Shown: piece after piece, positions 27,292 to 35,163 of the stretch | How positions within the stretch are numbered: position 1 is the first letter of the stretch | Layout of the letters: each line of letters starts with the position of its first letter | Assembly (NCBI RefSeq): GCF_003950295.1 | Contig: NZ_RHNP01000029.1 | Location: 1 to 39,643, forward strand | Direction: 5' to 3' | From: Loigolactobacillus iwatensis | GTDB taxonomy: Bacteria > Bacillota > Bacilli > Lactobacillales > Lactobacillaceae | Length of the DNA: 39,643 nucleotides | Made by a program: the position numbers and the translations under genes | The notes under the pieces: model-generated | The model's input: the letters and a program-made list of their open reading frames with translations, nothing else | The model's database searches: none | What the model was told of the DNA's origin: nothing

Positions 27292-27325
27292 GTTAGCAAT
27301 TATTTTTAAGGAGGCGTGGCAGAAT

Positions 27326-28258
27326 ATGCCTGGTAAATTATCTTTAATTGTTCCCTGCTTTAACGAAGAACAAACCTTACCACTATTTTACCCAGCTACA
27401 GAAAAAATCAAAACTCAACTGCGCGGCCTATCGTTGGAATATTGGTTTATTAATGATGGCTCTCGCGACAGTACCCTAGACAAATTAAAGCAGCTACAAC
27501 AAAATGATCCAGAACACGTCCACTATATTTCCTTTTCCCGTAATTTTGGTAAGGAATCCGCACTGTACGCCGGTTTGCAAGCGGCAACTGGTGATTATGT
27601 TGCGGTGATGGACGCTGACCTACAGGATCCACCTGAATTGCTGCCAACGATGCTTGCTGGCATTCAGGATGAACATTATGATATTGTCGGCACGAAGCGA
27701 ACTGATCGCAAGGGTGAACCACCAATTCGATCATTTTTCTCAAATCTTTTTTACCGGCTAATTAACCACATCTCTAACACGCCAATTTTAAATGGCGTTC
27801 GGGATTTTCGGCTGATGACCCGGCAAGTTGTCGACGCCATTTTAGCGATGAAAGAATACCGTCGCTTCTCTAAAGGTATTTTTAGTTGGGTGGGTTTTAA
27901 CACTAAATACTTGCCCTACGAAAACCATGATCGGATCGCCGGAAAGACTTCCTGGTCCTTTGGCAAATTATTTAAATATTCACTAGATGGCATTGTGGCT
28001 TTTTCCGAACTACCTTTATCCATCGCCTCATTTGTCGGCTTTTTCTCATTTGTTATCGCGATCATCGCCTTATTTTTCATCGTTATTCGGCAATTGGTCT
28101 TTGGTGACTCCGTGGCTGGCTGGGCTTCAATCGTTTCAATCATGATTATGGTTGGTGGCTTGCAACTACTTTGTTTGGGGATTGTTGGTAAATATATTGG
28201 CAACATTTATCTAGAAGTTAAAAATCGCCCAATTTACATTATTAAAGAAAAAAAATAA
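27326..28258 (+). CDS. GT2 polyprenyl-phosphate glycosyltransferase (GtrB/CsbB type)
   Basis: Transfers a sugar from a nucleotide donor to undecaprenyl phosphate for glycosylation of surface polymers outside the cell. 310 residues: a GT-A domain with VPCFNEEQTLP, an INDGSRDST site, VMDADLQDPPE and FSRNFGKESAL, then two C-terminal membrane segments (about 240-265 and 275-298). The start is the ATG at 27326, directly behind AAGGAGG; the frame extends twelve codons to a TTG inside the terminator, which I reject. No flippase (GtcA-like) or transferase (YfhO-like) gene is adjacent, so the partners must be elsewhere. Confidence 0.92.
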   Translation: MPGKLSLIVPCFNEEQTLPLFYPATEKIKTQLRGLSLEYWFINDGSRDSTLDKLKQLQQNDPEHVHYISFSRNFGKESALYAGLQAATGDYVAVMDADLQDPPELLPTMLAGIQDEHYDIVGTKRTDRKGEPPIRSFFSNLFYRLINHISNTPILNGVRDFRLMTRQVVDAILAMKEYRRFSKGIFSWVGFNTKYLPYENHDRIAGKTSWSFGKLFKYSLDGIVAFSELPLSIASFVGFFSFVIAIIALFFIVIRQLVFGDSVAGWASIVSIMIMVGGLQLLCLGIVGKYIGNIYLEVKNRPIYIIKEKK

Positions 28259-28328
28259 GCGTATTTCTGCAGAATTACCCACCGCATTTTCAATAATAAG
28301 CGGTTTACTTTTTCTGAATACGTTTTTT
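28259..28328 (+). terminator. Terminator of the GT2 gene
   Basis: Arms CGTATT-CAGAA and TTCTG-AATACG (four-base bulge) followed by TTTTTTT. Confidence 0.65.
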
Positions 28329-28422
28329 TATAATTAAGCAGACACACTAATTTTCAAAGTAATTTCAGTCAATAAAGCTCGCAAATTTGAATGCTTTTAG
28401 GCACACTGGTAGGTTGATAAAA

Positions 28423-28653
28423 ATGTATTTTATTTTACTAATTATTATAAGTATTAGCTTGTTACTCAGTGTGTTTGGCACTAGTCTTGTTCTTGCTAAT
28501 CGTAACAGTGTCAACTGGAAGATCATTTTGACGCTACTTTGTGTTATCTTAATTTTTGGGCTTAGCCTTGGCTATTTTATTTGGCTACGTCAAAATCACC
28601 CGCAACTTTTATTTGCGCTTAAATCAGTCCTTTACAACTATTTAAAAGCGTGA
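28423..28653 (+). CDS. Small two-segment membrane protein
   Basis: 76 residues with two hydrophobic segments (about 2-25 and 33-54), a short loop (ANRNSVNWK) and a basic C-terminal tail. I do not recognise the family. I use the ATG at 28423, nine bases behind a weak AGG; the frame opens earlier at a TTG. A TATAAT at 28329-28334 is the only promoter-like signal nearby. It lies just upstream of tRNA-Arg in the same direction and might be co-transcribed with it. A credible but unproven gene. Confidence 0.5.
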   Translation: MYFILLIIISISLLLSVFGTSLVLANRNSVNWKIILTLLCVILIFGLSLGYFIWLRQNHPQLLFALKSVLYNYLKA

Positions 28654-28669
28654 GAAAATTAATTCATTC

Positions 28670-28743
<74 letters not shown>

Positions 28744-28770
28744 TCACGTAAATCTATTGAATAACTAAAA

Positions 28771-28861
28771 TAGCAAGAAGCCAGGACTTTTGTCCTGGCT
28801 TCTTGCTATTTCCGATCATTGTTCTAGAACATGAACCCAAAACCGACTTTTGTCTCACTCC
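28771..28861. repeat. Type-A repeat with terminator hairpin
   Basis: Hairpin AGCAAGAAGCCAGGAC / GTCCTGGCTTCTTGCT at 28773-28808 lies between tRNA-Arg (+) and the convergent DUF3284 gene (-). The tail TTTCCGATCATTGTTCTAGA matches the copy at 352. The far end CCGACTTTTGTCTCACTC is inverse to the repeat's own start. Confidence 0.8.
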
Positions 28862-28864
28862 ATG

Positions 28865-29278
28865 TTAGTATGATTTTTCAATCTGCAAAAACATTTTCCT
28901 AAAGTTACGGCGTTTTAGTGCTCCTAAGAAAGTTTCCCTAGTAACATCCACTAATTGTTGCCATAGCCCGAGGGAGATATTCTGTTCTTGATACACAACC
29001 CGACTTTGATCGGCATTAATTGTTGTTAAATCATAACTTACCTTGCGCTTATTATGCTTAGTCGTCATCTCGTAGTGATAGCTTTGATTAAGGATGTTTT
29101 TGGTGATTCGAACCTGAGCTTTAGTTTCGGGATCCAGCTGCTTATCGTAAGTGAAACCTTGTAACTGACTAACAGATAAAACTTCACCTGTCTGCGCCTT
29201 AATTTCAAAAAGCTCAGCATCAATAATTTTACTGTATAAAAAGGCCGCCGGAATATTCAATAATTGTTCGATTCTCAA
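28865..29278 (-). CDS. DUF3284 family protein
   Basis: About 137 residues of the DUF3284 family, a START-like small protein common in lactobacilli and other Firmicutes, without known function. It begins MRIEQLLNIPAAFLYSKIID and includes the ITKNILNQSYHYEMTT strands. The frame starts five codons earlier at an ATG without a ribosome-binding site; a TTG at 29278 lies directly behind GGGGGTGA, which I take as the start. Single gene, convergent with tRNA-Arg. Confidence 0.8.
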   Translation of the reverse strand: MRIEQLLNIPAAFLYSKIIDAELFEIKAQTGEVLSVSQLQGFTYDKQLDPETKAQVRITKNILNQSYHYEMTTKHNKRKVSYDLTTINADQSRVVYQEQNISLGLWQQLVDVTRETFLGALKRRNFRKMFLQIEKSY

Positions 29279-29387
29279 AGTTATCACCCCCATAAGCTTG
29301 CTTACTATCGAGAATCATATTTCTACCTTAAAGTATACGCTTCTCTAATTCTAAATGGAATTTTTTAGTATGAGTAATGTAAGGGCT

Positions 29388-30653
29388 TTATTGGTCAACC
29401 TTTTTATTAGCTTTGTGTTTACCTTTATTACGTTGATCACGCTTACGATGCTTTTTCTTTGGTTTTTCCACCGTTTTTGGTTCCAATTTTGGTGTACGCT
29501 TATGCTTGCTTGTCGGCCGCTGCTTGGGCTTTTCTACTACCGAAACTTTAGTCGGATCAGTGGTTAACGTCTGCTGGGTTAAATAAACGGGGGTCAGTTG
29601 ATACTCATCCCGAACAACTTGTTTCAAATCACGAAAATCACGCTTATTTCCCAAGTTAATTACTAAACCATCATGCCCCATACGCCCAGTTCGGCCCACT
29701 CGGTGAATATAAATATCCAATTCACGAGGCAGATCAAAATTAACAACTGCTGGTAAGGCCGCAATATCTAATCCGCGGGCAGCCACGTCGGTTGTTAACA
29801 ATAGTTTAACCTTGCGTTGGCGAAAATCAGCCAGCGCCTTTTCACGTTCAACTTGCCGCATTTGACCGTTTAAAACAGCGAAAGAAACGTGCTGGTGGCC
29901 TAAGACCTCTGCCGCATTCGCCATTTCGGCTAAGGTTGCAAAGAACACAAGCCCATAGAAATCGTCTAACCGGCTTAAACGCCGCAACATATCTGTTCGC
30001 TTACGAATTGGTGTTTCCAATAAGTAATGCAGTACTTTACCAGCACTGTCATCAATCTTGCGCACGTCAATCGTCTGAATCGGTAACCCAAACCACTTTG
30101 GTAATTCATCTAAAATTGGGGTTTTTGTTGCCGAAAAGAAAGCCAATTGGGTTTCTCCCGGTGCACGCCGAACAATATCCCGCGTCTTTTCTAACTTGTC
30201 CGGTACTAATTGTTGATCGGCTTCGTCAATAACAATCGTTTGTAAGGTATGCAGTTTCACCTTCCGTTGATCGATTAATTCCAACAAACGCCCCTCAGCG
30301 GCCACCAAAACTTCAGGCTTTTTCTTCAACCGCTCAATCTGGCGTTTAATGTTGGCGCCGCCAGCAACGGCCTGAATTGTTAGGCCAACTGCCTTAGCAA
30401 ATGGCTGAATTGCAGCCTTTTCCTGCATAACTAATTCCTGTGACGGTGCTAAAATTAAAAGTTGAATGCCTTGGCCCGGTAATAATTTTTCTAATAGAGG
30501 TAACGCAAAGGCTAACGTCTTACCTGAGCCAGTCGGTGCCAGGCCCAAAATAGAGACGTCTTTTTTTAACGGCTCATAAACTGCCTTTTGAATTGCTGTT
30601 AATTCACCTAAACCTAATGCTTGCCATGGTTCCGTAAATCTTTCACTTGGCAT
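29388..30653 (-). CDS. DEAD-box RNA helicase (YfmL-like)
   Basis: 421-residue ATP-dependent RNA helicase, compact like B. subtilis YfmL. Visible motifs: Q-motif region (ELTAIQ), motif I APTGSGKT (39-46), DEAD (143-146), SAT, and HRVGRTGR with the second RecA domain. The motif usually reading TPGR is AEGR (VAAEGRLLEL). The last 60 residues are lysine-rich (KHKRTPKLEPK, then KKKHRKRDQRNK), a likely RNA-binding tail. The start is the ATG at 30653 behind GAGG; the stop of the upstream oxidoreductase lies inside that ribosome-binding site, so the two are coupled. Confidence 0.93.
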   Translation of the reverse strand: MPSERFTEPWQALGLGELTAIQKAVYEPLKKDVSILGLAPTGSGKTLAFALPLLEKLLPGQGIQLLILAPSQELVMQEKAAIQPFAKAVGLTIQAVAGGANIKRQIERLKKKPEVLVAAEGRLLELIDQRKVKLHTLQTIVIDEADQQLVPDKLEKTRDIVRRAPGETQLAFFSATKTPILDELPKWFGLPIQTIDVRKIDDSAGKVLHYLLETPIRKRTDMLRRLSRLDDFYGLVFFATLAEMANAAEVLGHQHVSFAVLNGQMRQVEREKALADFRQRKVKLLLTTDVAARGLDIAALPAVVNFDLPRELDIYIHRVGRTGRMGHDGLVINLGNKRDFRDLKQVVRDEYQLTPVYLTQQTLTTDPTKVSVVEKPKQRPTSKHKRTPKLEPKTVEKPKKKHRKRDQRNKGKHKANKKVDQ

Positions 30654-30661
30654 GATTTTCC

Positions 30662-31657
30662 TCAATTCTCTTGATCAGCAGCAAATTCAATTCCTGCTGA
30701 CTGTCTTAATTTAAATAACACTTGATTAACTGCTTGACTTGTTTTTAATGCCGAATTGGCCATTTGATGATCCTGCGTCGTCATTATCGAATAAAAGGCC
30801 TCTGCTTCATGCGTCATTGGGTTTTCATCGGCTGGTTCGCCTAATTCAACCGTTTTACCATCTGGTTGATGCCGAGTTACCTGGGCTAAATCAGCAGCAT
30901 TAGGAGCCAATACCAGCGTTTCGTGTAGCCCGTAAATTTCCGATGGTAAATAAGAAGTAGCATTTTTACCAAAGATTAACGTCACGTTAAAATCAGGATA
31001 CGTCAGGATAGCCGTCCCCCTACCGTCAACTCCCGTTGGTAAAAGGTTAGCAAAATAATGAACGTCATCTGGTACACCAAACCAGGAAACGGCGTCGTAA
31101 ACGACGTACACGCCTAAATCCTGCAGCGAACCACCAGAGAATTTAGGCGAAAAAATATTCGGTGTCTTACCGGCTAAAACTTGATCGTAACGGGAAGAAT
31201 ATTTCATGTAAACTAACGTCGCTCCCTGCACCTGATCCAGCGTTTGAATGGCCTGTTTGGTAATTTGAAAATTAGGTTCATAAACGTGGCGGGCAGCCTC
31301 AAATAAGAACAACTGCGGCTTTTTGGCTAATAAGGCAGTAATTGTTGCCATTTCCGTTGGGTTAGAGAACGCTGGCTTTTCTACGATGACATTCTTGTCA
31401 GCTTCTAAAGCAGCCTTTGCCTGTTCAAAATGTAAACTATTTGGTGAAGCAATGTAGACAACGTCAAAACTGCCTTGGGAAAAGAAATCCGCTAAGGAAG
31501 TGAAAACTTCGCCAGCTTCGTACTTGGTCGCTACTTGCTGTGCCTTTTCTTCAGTTCGCGAATAAACACTGGTTAGTTGATACTTCTTGGTACTTAAAGC
31601 AGCCTGAATAAACTGTTCGGTAATCCAATTTGTCCCAATTATGCCAAGTTTTAACAT
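30662..31657 (-). CDS. Gfo/Idh/MocA family NAD(P)-dependent oxidoreductase
   Basis: 331 residues. The N-terminal Rossmann fold has GIIGTNWI near the start, the EKPAF motif typical of this family lies near residue 94, and an alpha/beta substrate domain follows (GGSLQDLGVYVVYDAV). It oxidises or reduces a sugar-like substrate that cannot be named. Two in-frame ATGs: the first abuts GAGAGG, the second (31657) is nine bases behind it and is the better start. First gene of a two-gene unit with the DEAD-box helicase, a pairing with no obvious functional logic. Confidence 0.9.
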   Translation of the reverse strand: MLKLGIIGTNWITEQFIQAALSTKKYQLTSVYSRTEEKAQQVATKYEAGEVFTSLADFFSQGSFDVVYIASPNSLHFEQAKAALEADKNVIVEKPAFSNPTEMATITALLAKKPQLFLFEAARHVYEPNFQITKQAIQTLDQVQGATLVYMKYSSRYDQVLAGKTPNIFSPKFSGGSLQDLGVYVVYDAVSWFGVPDDVHYFANLLPTGVDGRGTAILTYPDFNVTLIFGKNATSYLPSEIYGLHETLVLAPNAADLAQVTRHQPDGKTVELGEPADENPMTHEAEAFYSIMTTQDHQMANSALKTSQAVNQVLFKLRQSAGIEFAADQEN

Positions 31658-31767
31658 GTCAATCATCCTCTCAATTCAATAAAGTTTTTAACATCAGCTT
31701 TTCACTCTCTCTATTTTAACCCAGTCCCATAAAAAAAGCGATTGACGTACTGTTTAAAGAGATTTCG

Positions 31768-31776
31768 TGCTATGAT
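31768..31776 (+). promoter_or_regulatory. Extended -10 of the DUF4828 gene
   Basis: TGC-TATGAT, 32 bases before the start codon. A TTGACG lies 23 bases upstream of it, too far for a normal -35. Confidence 0.4.
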
Positions 31777-31807
31777 GTGTCTAAGAGAGATTGAAAGGTG
31801 TGCAATC

Positions 31808-32194
31808 ATGAGATTAAAAAAATGGGCAACTGGTGGCGTTAGTTTTATTAAGCAATTATCAACTTACTTAACTCGCCGTCCCACCAAAACGCCACCAGTA
31901 AAACAAGCCAATTTGCCTTCACTTTACATTGGCACGTGGACTTTCTATGATGAACAACAAAAGCGGCACCACACCTTTCAAGTATCATCCCGCCTAACAA
32001 TTAAAATTGATGGTAAACCTTTAGCGGGTAAAATTATAAAATTAACGGCAAAACAATTACTTTTTTTAGATCAATATGGCTACGAACTGCTAATTACTGC
32101 TGATGAACAGCAACCGGCAACCATCTTTGATGAGGCAGATCAACGCACCTATCCAATTGCACATCTCAAAAAAGATGCCACAAAAGAAGTTTAG
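31808..32194 (+). CDS. DUF4828 family protein
   Basis: 128 residues. A basic N-terminal segment (about 1-40) is followed by the DUF4828 domain: YIGTWTFYDEQQKRHHTFQV, then LTIKIDGKPLAGKIIKLTAK and FLDQYGYELLI, closing with DEADQRTYPI. The function is unknown. The ATG sits nine bases behind AAAGG; the frame is open 22 codons upstream, but that part overlaps the promoter. Single-gene unit, divergent from the oxidoreductase, with its own terminator. Confidence 0.8.
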   Translation: MRLKKWATGGVSFIKQLSTYLTRRPTKTPPVKQANLPSLYIGTWTFYDEQQKRHHTFQVSSRLTIKIDGKPLAGKIIKLTAKQLLFLDQYGYELLITADEQQPATIFDEADQRTYPIAHLKKDATKEV

Positions 32195-32247
32195 CTTTGA
32201 CTGCCTAATGCAGAAAGTTATTTGTAAAATACAATTCAAACACAGAT

Positions 32248-32300
32248 AAAAGGCTCCGGAATTTTTCAGTTAACCTGACTGAATATTCTGGAGTTTTTTT
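32248..32300 (+). terminator. Terminator of the DUF4828 gene
   Basis: Long stem CTCCGGAAT-TTCAGT / ACTGAATATTCTGGAG with seven T's after it. Confidence 0.88.
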
Positions 32301-32332
32301 ATCGTTTATAATTATATCAAACACCATAGCAA

Positions 32333-33082
32333 TCATTGCCCTAACGAAATAAATTGCTGCCAGCGGGCCTGTTTATGCAAATAGACTAAAGTTGTATATC
32401 TCTGATTTTGGCCGGCAACCTTTAGTTTCCCGGCTTCACTATATTCCCAAAAAACCAAATTATGCTGATCTTTAGGTAACCGTTGACTGGCCAATGCATA
32501 CGGTAGTTTTAAACGCCTAAGTAAAGTTGTCGCCACTTGCTGATTGCCTAAAAGAACAACTGAGCGATGATAATTTGTTCGCAATAAATTTACAAACTCA
32601 CGCAGATGCGCAATTTGCCGCGAACTTGTCGGCGGCTCTTTTTGGTAGTTTCCGTAATAAATGACGTTAATCATAATGGGTAGATTACCACTTTGTTGGC
32701 CCACGGTTTGGCTAAACTGCCGGTATTGAGCCTTAGGACTACTGGTGAAGCTATAATCCTGATAAACACCGATGGCCATATTAGTGCCAACTGCTCGCCA
32801 ATAATTGGTTGAAAAATTGTCATCACTATAACTTTTCCCCTGACTTGCCCGTAAATAAACAAAATTAACGCCGGCCTTTTGTAAATTCTGAAAATCCAGA
32901 AAGCCATCATCCTGACTAACGCGCAAACCCAATATCGGAAATGATTTTATATCCGGTCGCGTGCCCTCGTGAAATTTATGATAACCAAAACCGCCAATAA
33001 CCCCAATTAAACAAAGCAGTAATGTCAACATGATCAGTCGTTGACGCCACTGCTTTTTTCGCTTTAGCCGTCTACTCAACAT
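32333..33082 (-). CDS. Membrane-anchored GH25-like protein lacking canonical catalytic residues
   Basis: 249 residues: a basic N-terminus, one hydrophobic segment (about 17-34) that looks like a signal anchor, then a GH25 lysozyme-like fold outside the cell. The fold is recognisable from LDFQNLQKAGVNFVYLRASQ, NYWRAVGTNMAIGVYQDYSF and PIMINVIYYGN. GH25 muramidases use an aspartate in G-[IV]-D-V-S and a D-x-E pair on the fourth strand. Here these read GLRVSQ (R54) and INVI (N139, I141). Cell-wall hydrolysis by the known mechanism is therefore doubtful, although sugar binding may remain. AAGGAG lies nine bases before the ATG. A repeat abuts its promoter. Confidence 0.82.
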   Translation of the reverse strand: MLSRRLKRKKQWRQRLIMLTLLLCLIGVIGGFGYHKFHEGTRPDIKSFPILGLRVSQDDGFLDFQNLQKAGVNFVYLRASQGKSYSDDNFSTNYWRAVGTNMAIGVYQDYSFTSSPKAQYRQFSQTVGQQSGNLPIMINVIYYGNYQKEPPTSSRQIAHLREFVNLLRTNYHRSVVLLGNQQVATTLLRRLKLPYALASQRLPKDQHNLVFWEYSEAGKLKVAGQNQRYTTLVYLHKQARWQQFISLGQ

Positions 33083-33105
33083 TTAACATCGCTCCTTATT
33101 TTTCT

Positions 33106-33134
33106 AGTTTAACACGATTTAGAGAGTGTTTGAA
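33106..33134 (-). promoter_or_regulatory. Candidate GH25 promoter using the repeat end as -35
   Basis: Minus strand: -10 TAAACT (33106-33111) with TGT extension, a 17-base spacer and TTCAAA (33129-33134). The -35 lies within the inverted end of repeat B1. Confidence 0.4.
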
Positions 33135-33345
33135 AAGGCGGTTAGCTTCTGAGGATTAGCCTAAACGGACGAATTATCTGTGAAACAGATAGTTTGGCTG
33201 TTGTAGCTACTATTTCGCAATTGAGAATTATTAGCTAAGTACGCTAATAATTTTGATGCTGCATACGTTGTCCATTCAACTAAGGCAAAAACCGCCAAGT
33301 TGAAACATGGCAACCGCAGGAAGCTGCCTTTCCAAACACGTTTCA
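33122..33345. repeat. Large intergenic repeat, copy B1
   Basis: About 224 bases, with ends GAGAGTGTTTGAAAAGGCGG and CCTTTCCAAACACGTTTC. The interior includes GAATTATCTGTGAAACAGAT (an inner ATCTGT/ACAGAT stem), TTATTAGCTAAGTACGCTAA and ACGTTGTCCATTCAACTA, all shared with copy C1 in opposite orientation. Non-coding. Confidence 0.8.
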
Positions 33346-33350
33346 GAAGA

Positions 33351-33635
33351 GAGTGCCTGAAAAAGCGGTTAGATTCTACTTCACAATTACGGTTAGTTAT
33401 TTACAAAGATCACAAATAACTCACAATGCTACGAACGTTGTCCATTCTTGCGGCAAAATCAAGGAACACAGTTATAAAGTCCATAACTGTGTTTCCTCGA
33501 CTAAGCCCGTCTCAGTCACCGCCAGAAACATGGCAGCTAGGCGAAAAGAGACGCGCAGCGGATCGTTCGACTAGCGTAGCTATACGTAATAATTTGCTTT
33601 TTCAAACACGTTTCCGTTAGGTTAATCACGCAAAT
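33351..33635. repeat. Large intergenic repeat, copy B2
   Basis: Head to tail with B1 after a five-base junction. The ends are GAGTGCCTGAAAAAGCGG and TTGCTTTTTCAAACACGTTT. Two hairpins are visible: GTTATTT / AAATAAC (about 33396-33421) and GGAACACAGTTAT / ATAACTGTGTTTCC (about 33461-33495). Both recur in C2, and the second also in B0. Together with B1 it fills the 675-base gap between the GH25 and permease genes. Confidence 0.8.
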
Positions 33636-33684
33636 TCTTTTAAATCCAATCGGACCTAAAAATACCAAAACCCGAACACCTTTT

Positions 33685-33713
33685 ACGACACACTTTAGTA
33701 GCCGTGTTATAAT
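33685..33713 (+). promoter_or_regulatory. Promoter of the APC permease
   Basis: ACGACA (33685-33690), 17 bases, TATAAT (33708-33713) with a TGT extension; 45 bases before the start codon and outside repeat B2. Confidence 0.6.
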
Positions 33714-33757
33714 GCTTTTATTCGGCTTTTTTTATTTTAATTATAAGGAGTTTCACC

Positions 33758-35080
33758 ATGGATAAGAACGGTTTAAAACGTGACATCGGCCTTTTTCCGG
33801 CGCTGGCAACTGTCATGGGGACAGTTATTGGCGGCGGTGTTTTTTTCAAGGCCGCCAGTGTTGTCAGCGCAACAAAATCCGCCAACTTAACGTTGTTTGT
33901 TTGGCTCTTAGGCGGAATCATCACTATTTGTGCCGGCCTAACTGTGGCTGAACTCGCCACTGCCTTACCACAAACTGGTGGTGCCGTTAAGTATATTGAA
34001 TACACTTACGGAAAACCCTGGGCTTTTTTGCTTGGCTGGGCGCAAATGCTGATTTATTTCCCGGCAAACGTTGCGGCACTTTCAATCATTTTTAGCACTC
34101 AATTACTTAACTTGTTTAACATTGGCCACTCCTGGTTAATTCCAATCGCAATTTTATGCGGAACGAGCCTCACCTTAGTCAATCTTTTAGGAGCTCGCTT
34201 CGGCGGTGCATTACAAGTTGTAACGCTTATTTTTAAATTAATTCCAATTGCCTTAATTGTTTTATTTGGTTTTTTAGCCAAAAACCCAGTTCACTTTAGT
34301 CTCATCCCACTAACGAGTGGTGGCCATAGTTCTTTTGCGGCTGCATTAAGTAGCGGTTTACTGGCAACTATGTTTGCTTACGATGGTTGGCTAAACGTTG
34401 GTACGGTTGCAGGCGAATTAAAAAATCCCCAGCGTGATTTACCCCGGGCCATCATTTTAGGTCTAGCACTAATTACACTGATCTACGTATTAATCAACGC
34501 GGTTTTCTTACGTACGTTACCAGTCGGTCAAATTGCCGGTAATTTAAATACAGCCGCGGACGCCGCCATCAGGATCTTTGGTAATTTTGGTGGTAAACTT
34601 GTTACCTTAGGCATTCTGATTTCAGTTTACGGGGCCATCAACGGCTATACAATGACGGGAATGCGTGTTCCTTTTGCATTGGCCTATGAAAATCAGTTGC
34701 CGTTCAGCAAACAGTTAAAACGGCTATCTAAAACAAAAGTTCCTTACGTTGCCGGATTATTTGAACTGGCGATTGCTGTTATCATGATGTTGGTCGGCAG
34801 CTTTGACCTTTTAACCGACATGCTAGTTTTCGTCATTTGGATCTTTAGTACAATGATTTTTGTTGCTGTATTTATTCTTCGCCGCCGTGATCCTAAACTA
34901 GTCCGACCGTACAAAGTCCCATTTTACCCAATCGTACCGCTAATTGCGTTACTAGGCGGCTTATTTATCTTAATTGAAACTTTGTTGACAAAACCACTTT
35001 TGGCCGTTATTGGCATTAGTATCACGTTACTTGGCTTGCCCGTTTACTACTGGCACCGCGCACATCGAACAAAAATCTAA
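33758..35080 (+). CDS. APC-superfamily amino acid permease (SteT/LAT-like)
   Basis: 440-residue transporter with about twelve membrane segments. The substrate-binding loop of segment 1, VMGTVIGGGVFF, and the segment-6 region MFAYDGWLNVG resemble the serine/threonine exchanger SteT and the light chains of LAT exchangers. Which amino acid is moved is unknown. AAGGAG precedes the ATG. Single-gene unit with its own promoter and a strong terminator, convergent with the NCS2 permease. Confidence 0.88.
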   Translation: MDKNGLKRDIGLFPALATVMGTVIGGGVFFKAASVVSATKSANLTLFVWLLGGIITICAGLTVAELATALPQTGGAVKYIEYTYGKPWAFLLGWAQMLIYFPANVAALSIIFSTQLLNLFNIGHSWLIPIAILCGTSLTLVNLLGARFGGALQVVTLIFKLIPIALIVLFGFLAKNPVHFSLIPLTSGGHSSFAAALSSGLLATMFAYDGWLNVGTVAGELKNPQRDLPRAIILGLALITLIYVLINAVFLRTLPVGQIAGNLNTAADAAIRIFGNFGGKLVTLGILISVYGAINGYTMTGMRVPFALAYENQLPFSKQLKRLSKTKVPYVAGLFELAIAVIMMLVGSFDLLTDMLVFVIWIFSTMIFVAVFILRRRDPKLVRPYKVPFYPIVPLIALLGGLFILIETLLTKPLLAVIGISITLLGLPVYYWHRAHRTKI

Positions 35081-35081
35081 A

Positions 35082-35136
35082 GCAAAGGTCCCATTAGCTA
35101 TTTAGCGTAAAGCCAATAACTAATGGGGCCTTTGTA
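35082..35136. terminator. Bidirectional terminator between the two permease genes
   Basis: Arms GCAAAGGTCCCATTAG / CTAATGGGGCCTTTGT, with one mismatch, starting two bases after the permease stop. Confidence 0.8.
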
Positions 35137-35163
35137 ATTTTAAGCCACAAAAATTTTTGCCGG

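Noticed and set aside
27290-27325. TTG start for the GT2 gene twelve codons upstream
   Set aside because: It would begin within the terminator hairpin's T-run, and the AAGGAGG site points to the ATG at 27326.
31742-31807. Upstream extension of the DUF4828 gene by 22 codons
   Set aside because: The extension covers the promoter, is cysteine- and arginine-rich unlike the rest, and the ATG at 31808 has the ribosome-binding site.
33353-33620. Two overlapping plus-strand frames of 64-73 codons
   Set aside because: They coincide with repeat copy B2 and are not kept in the other copies; the repeat explains the sequence better.
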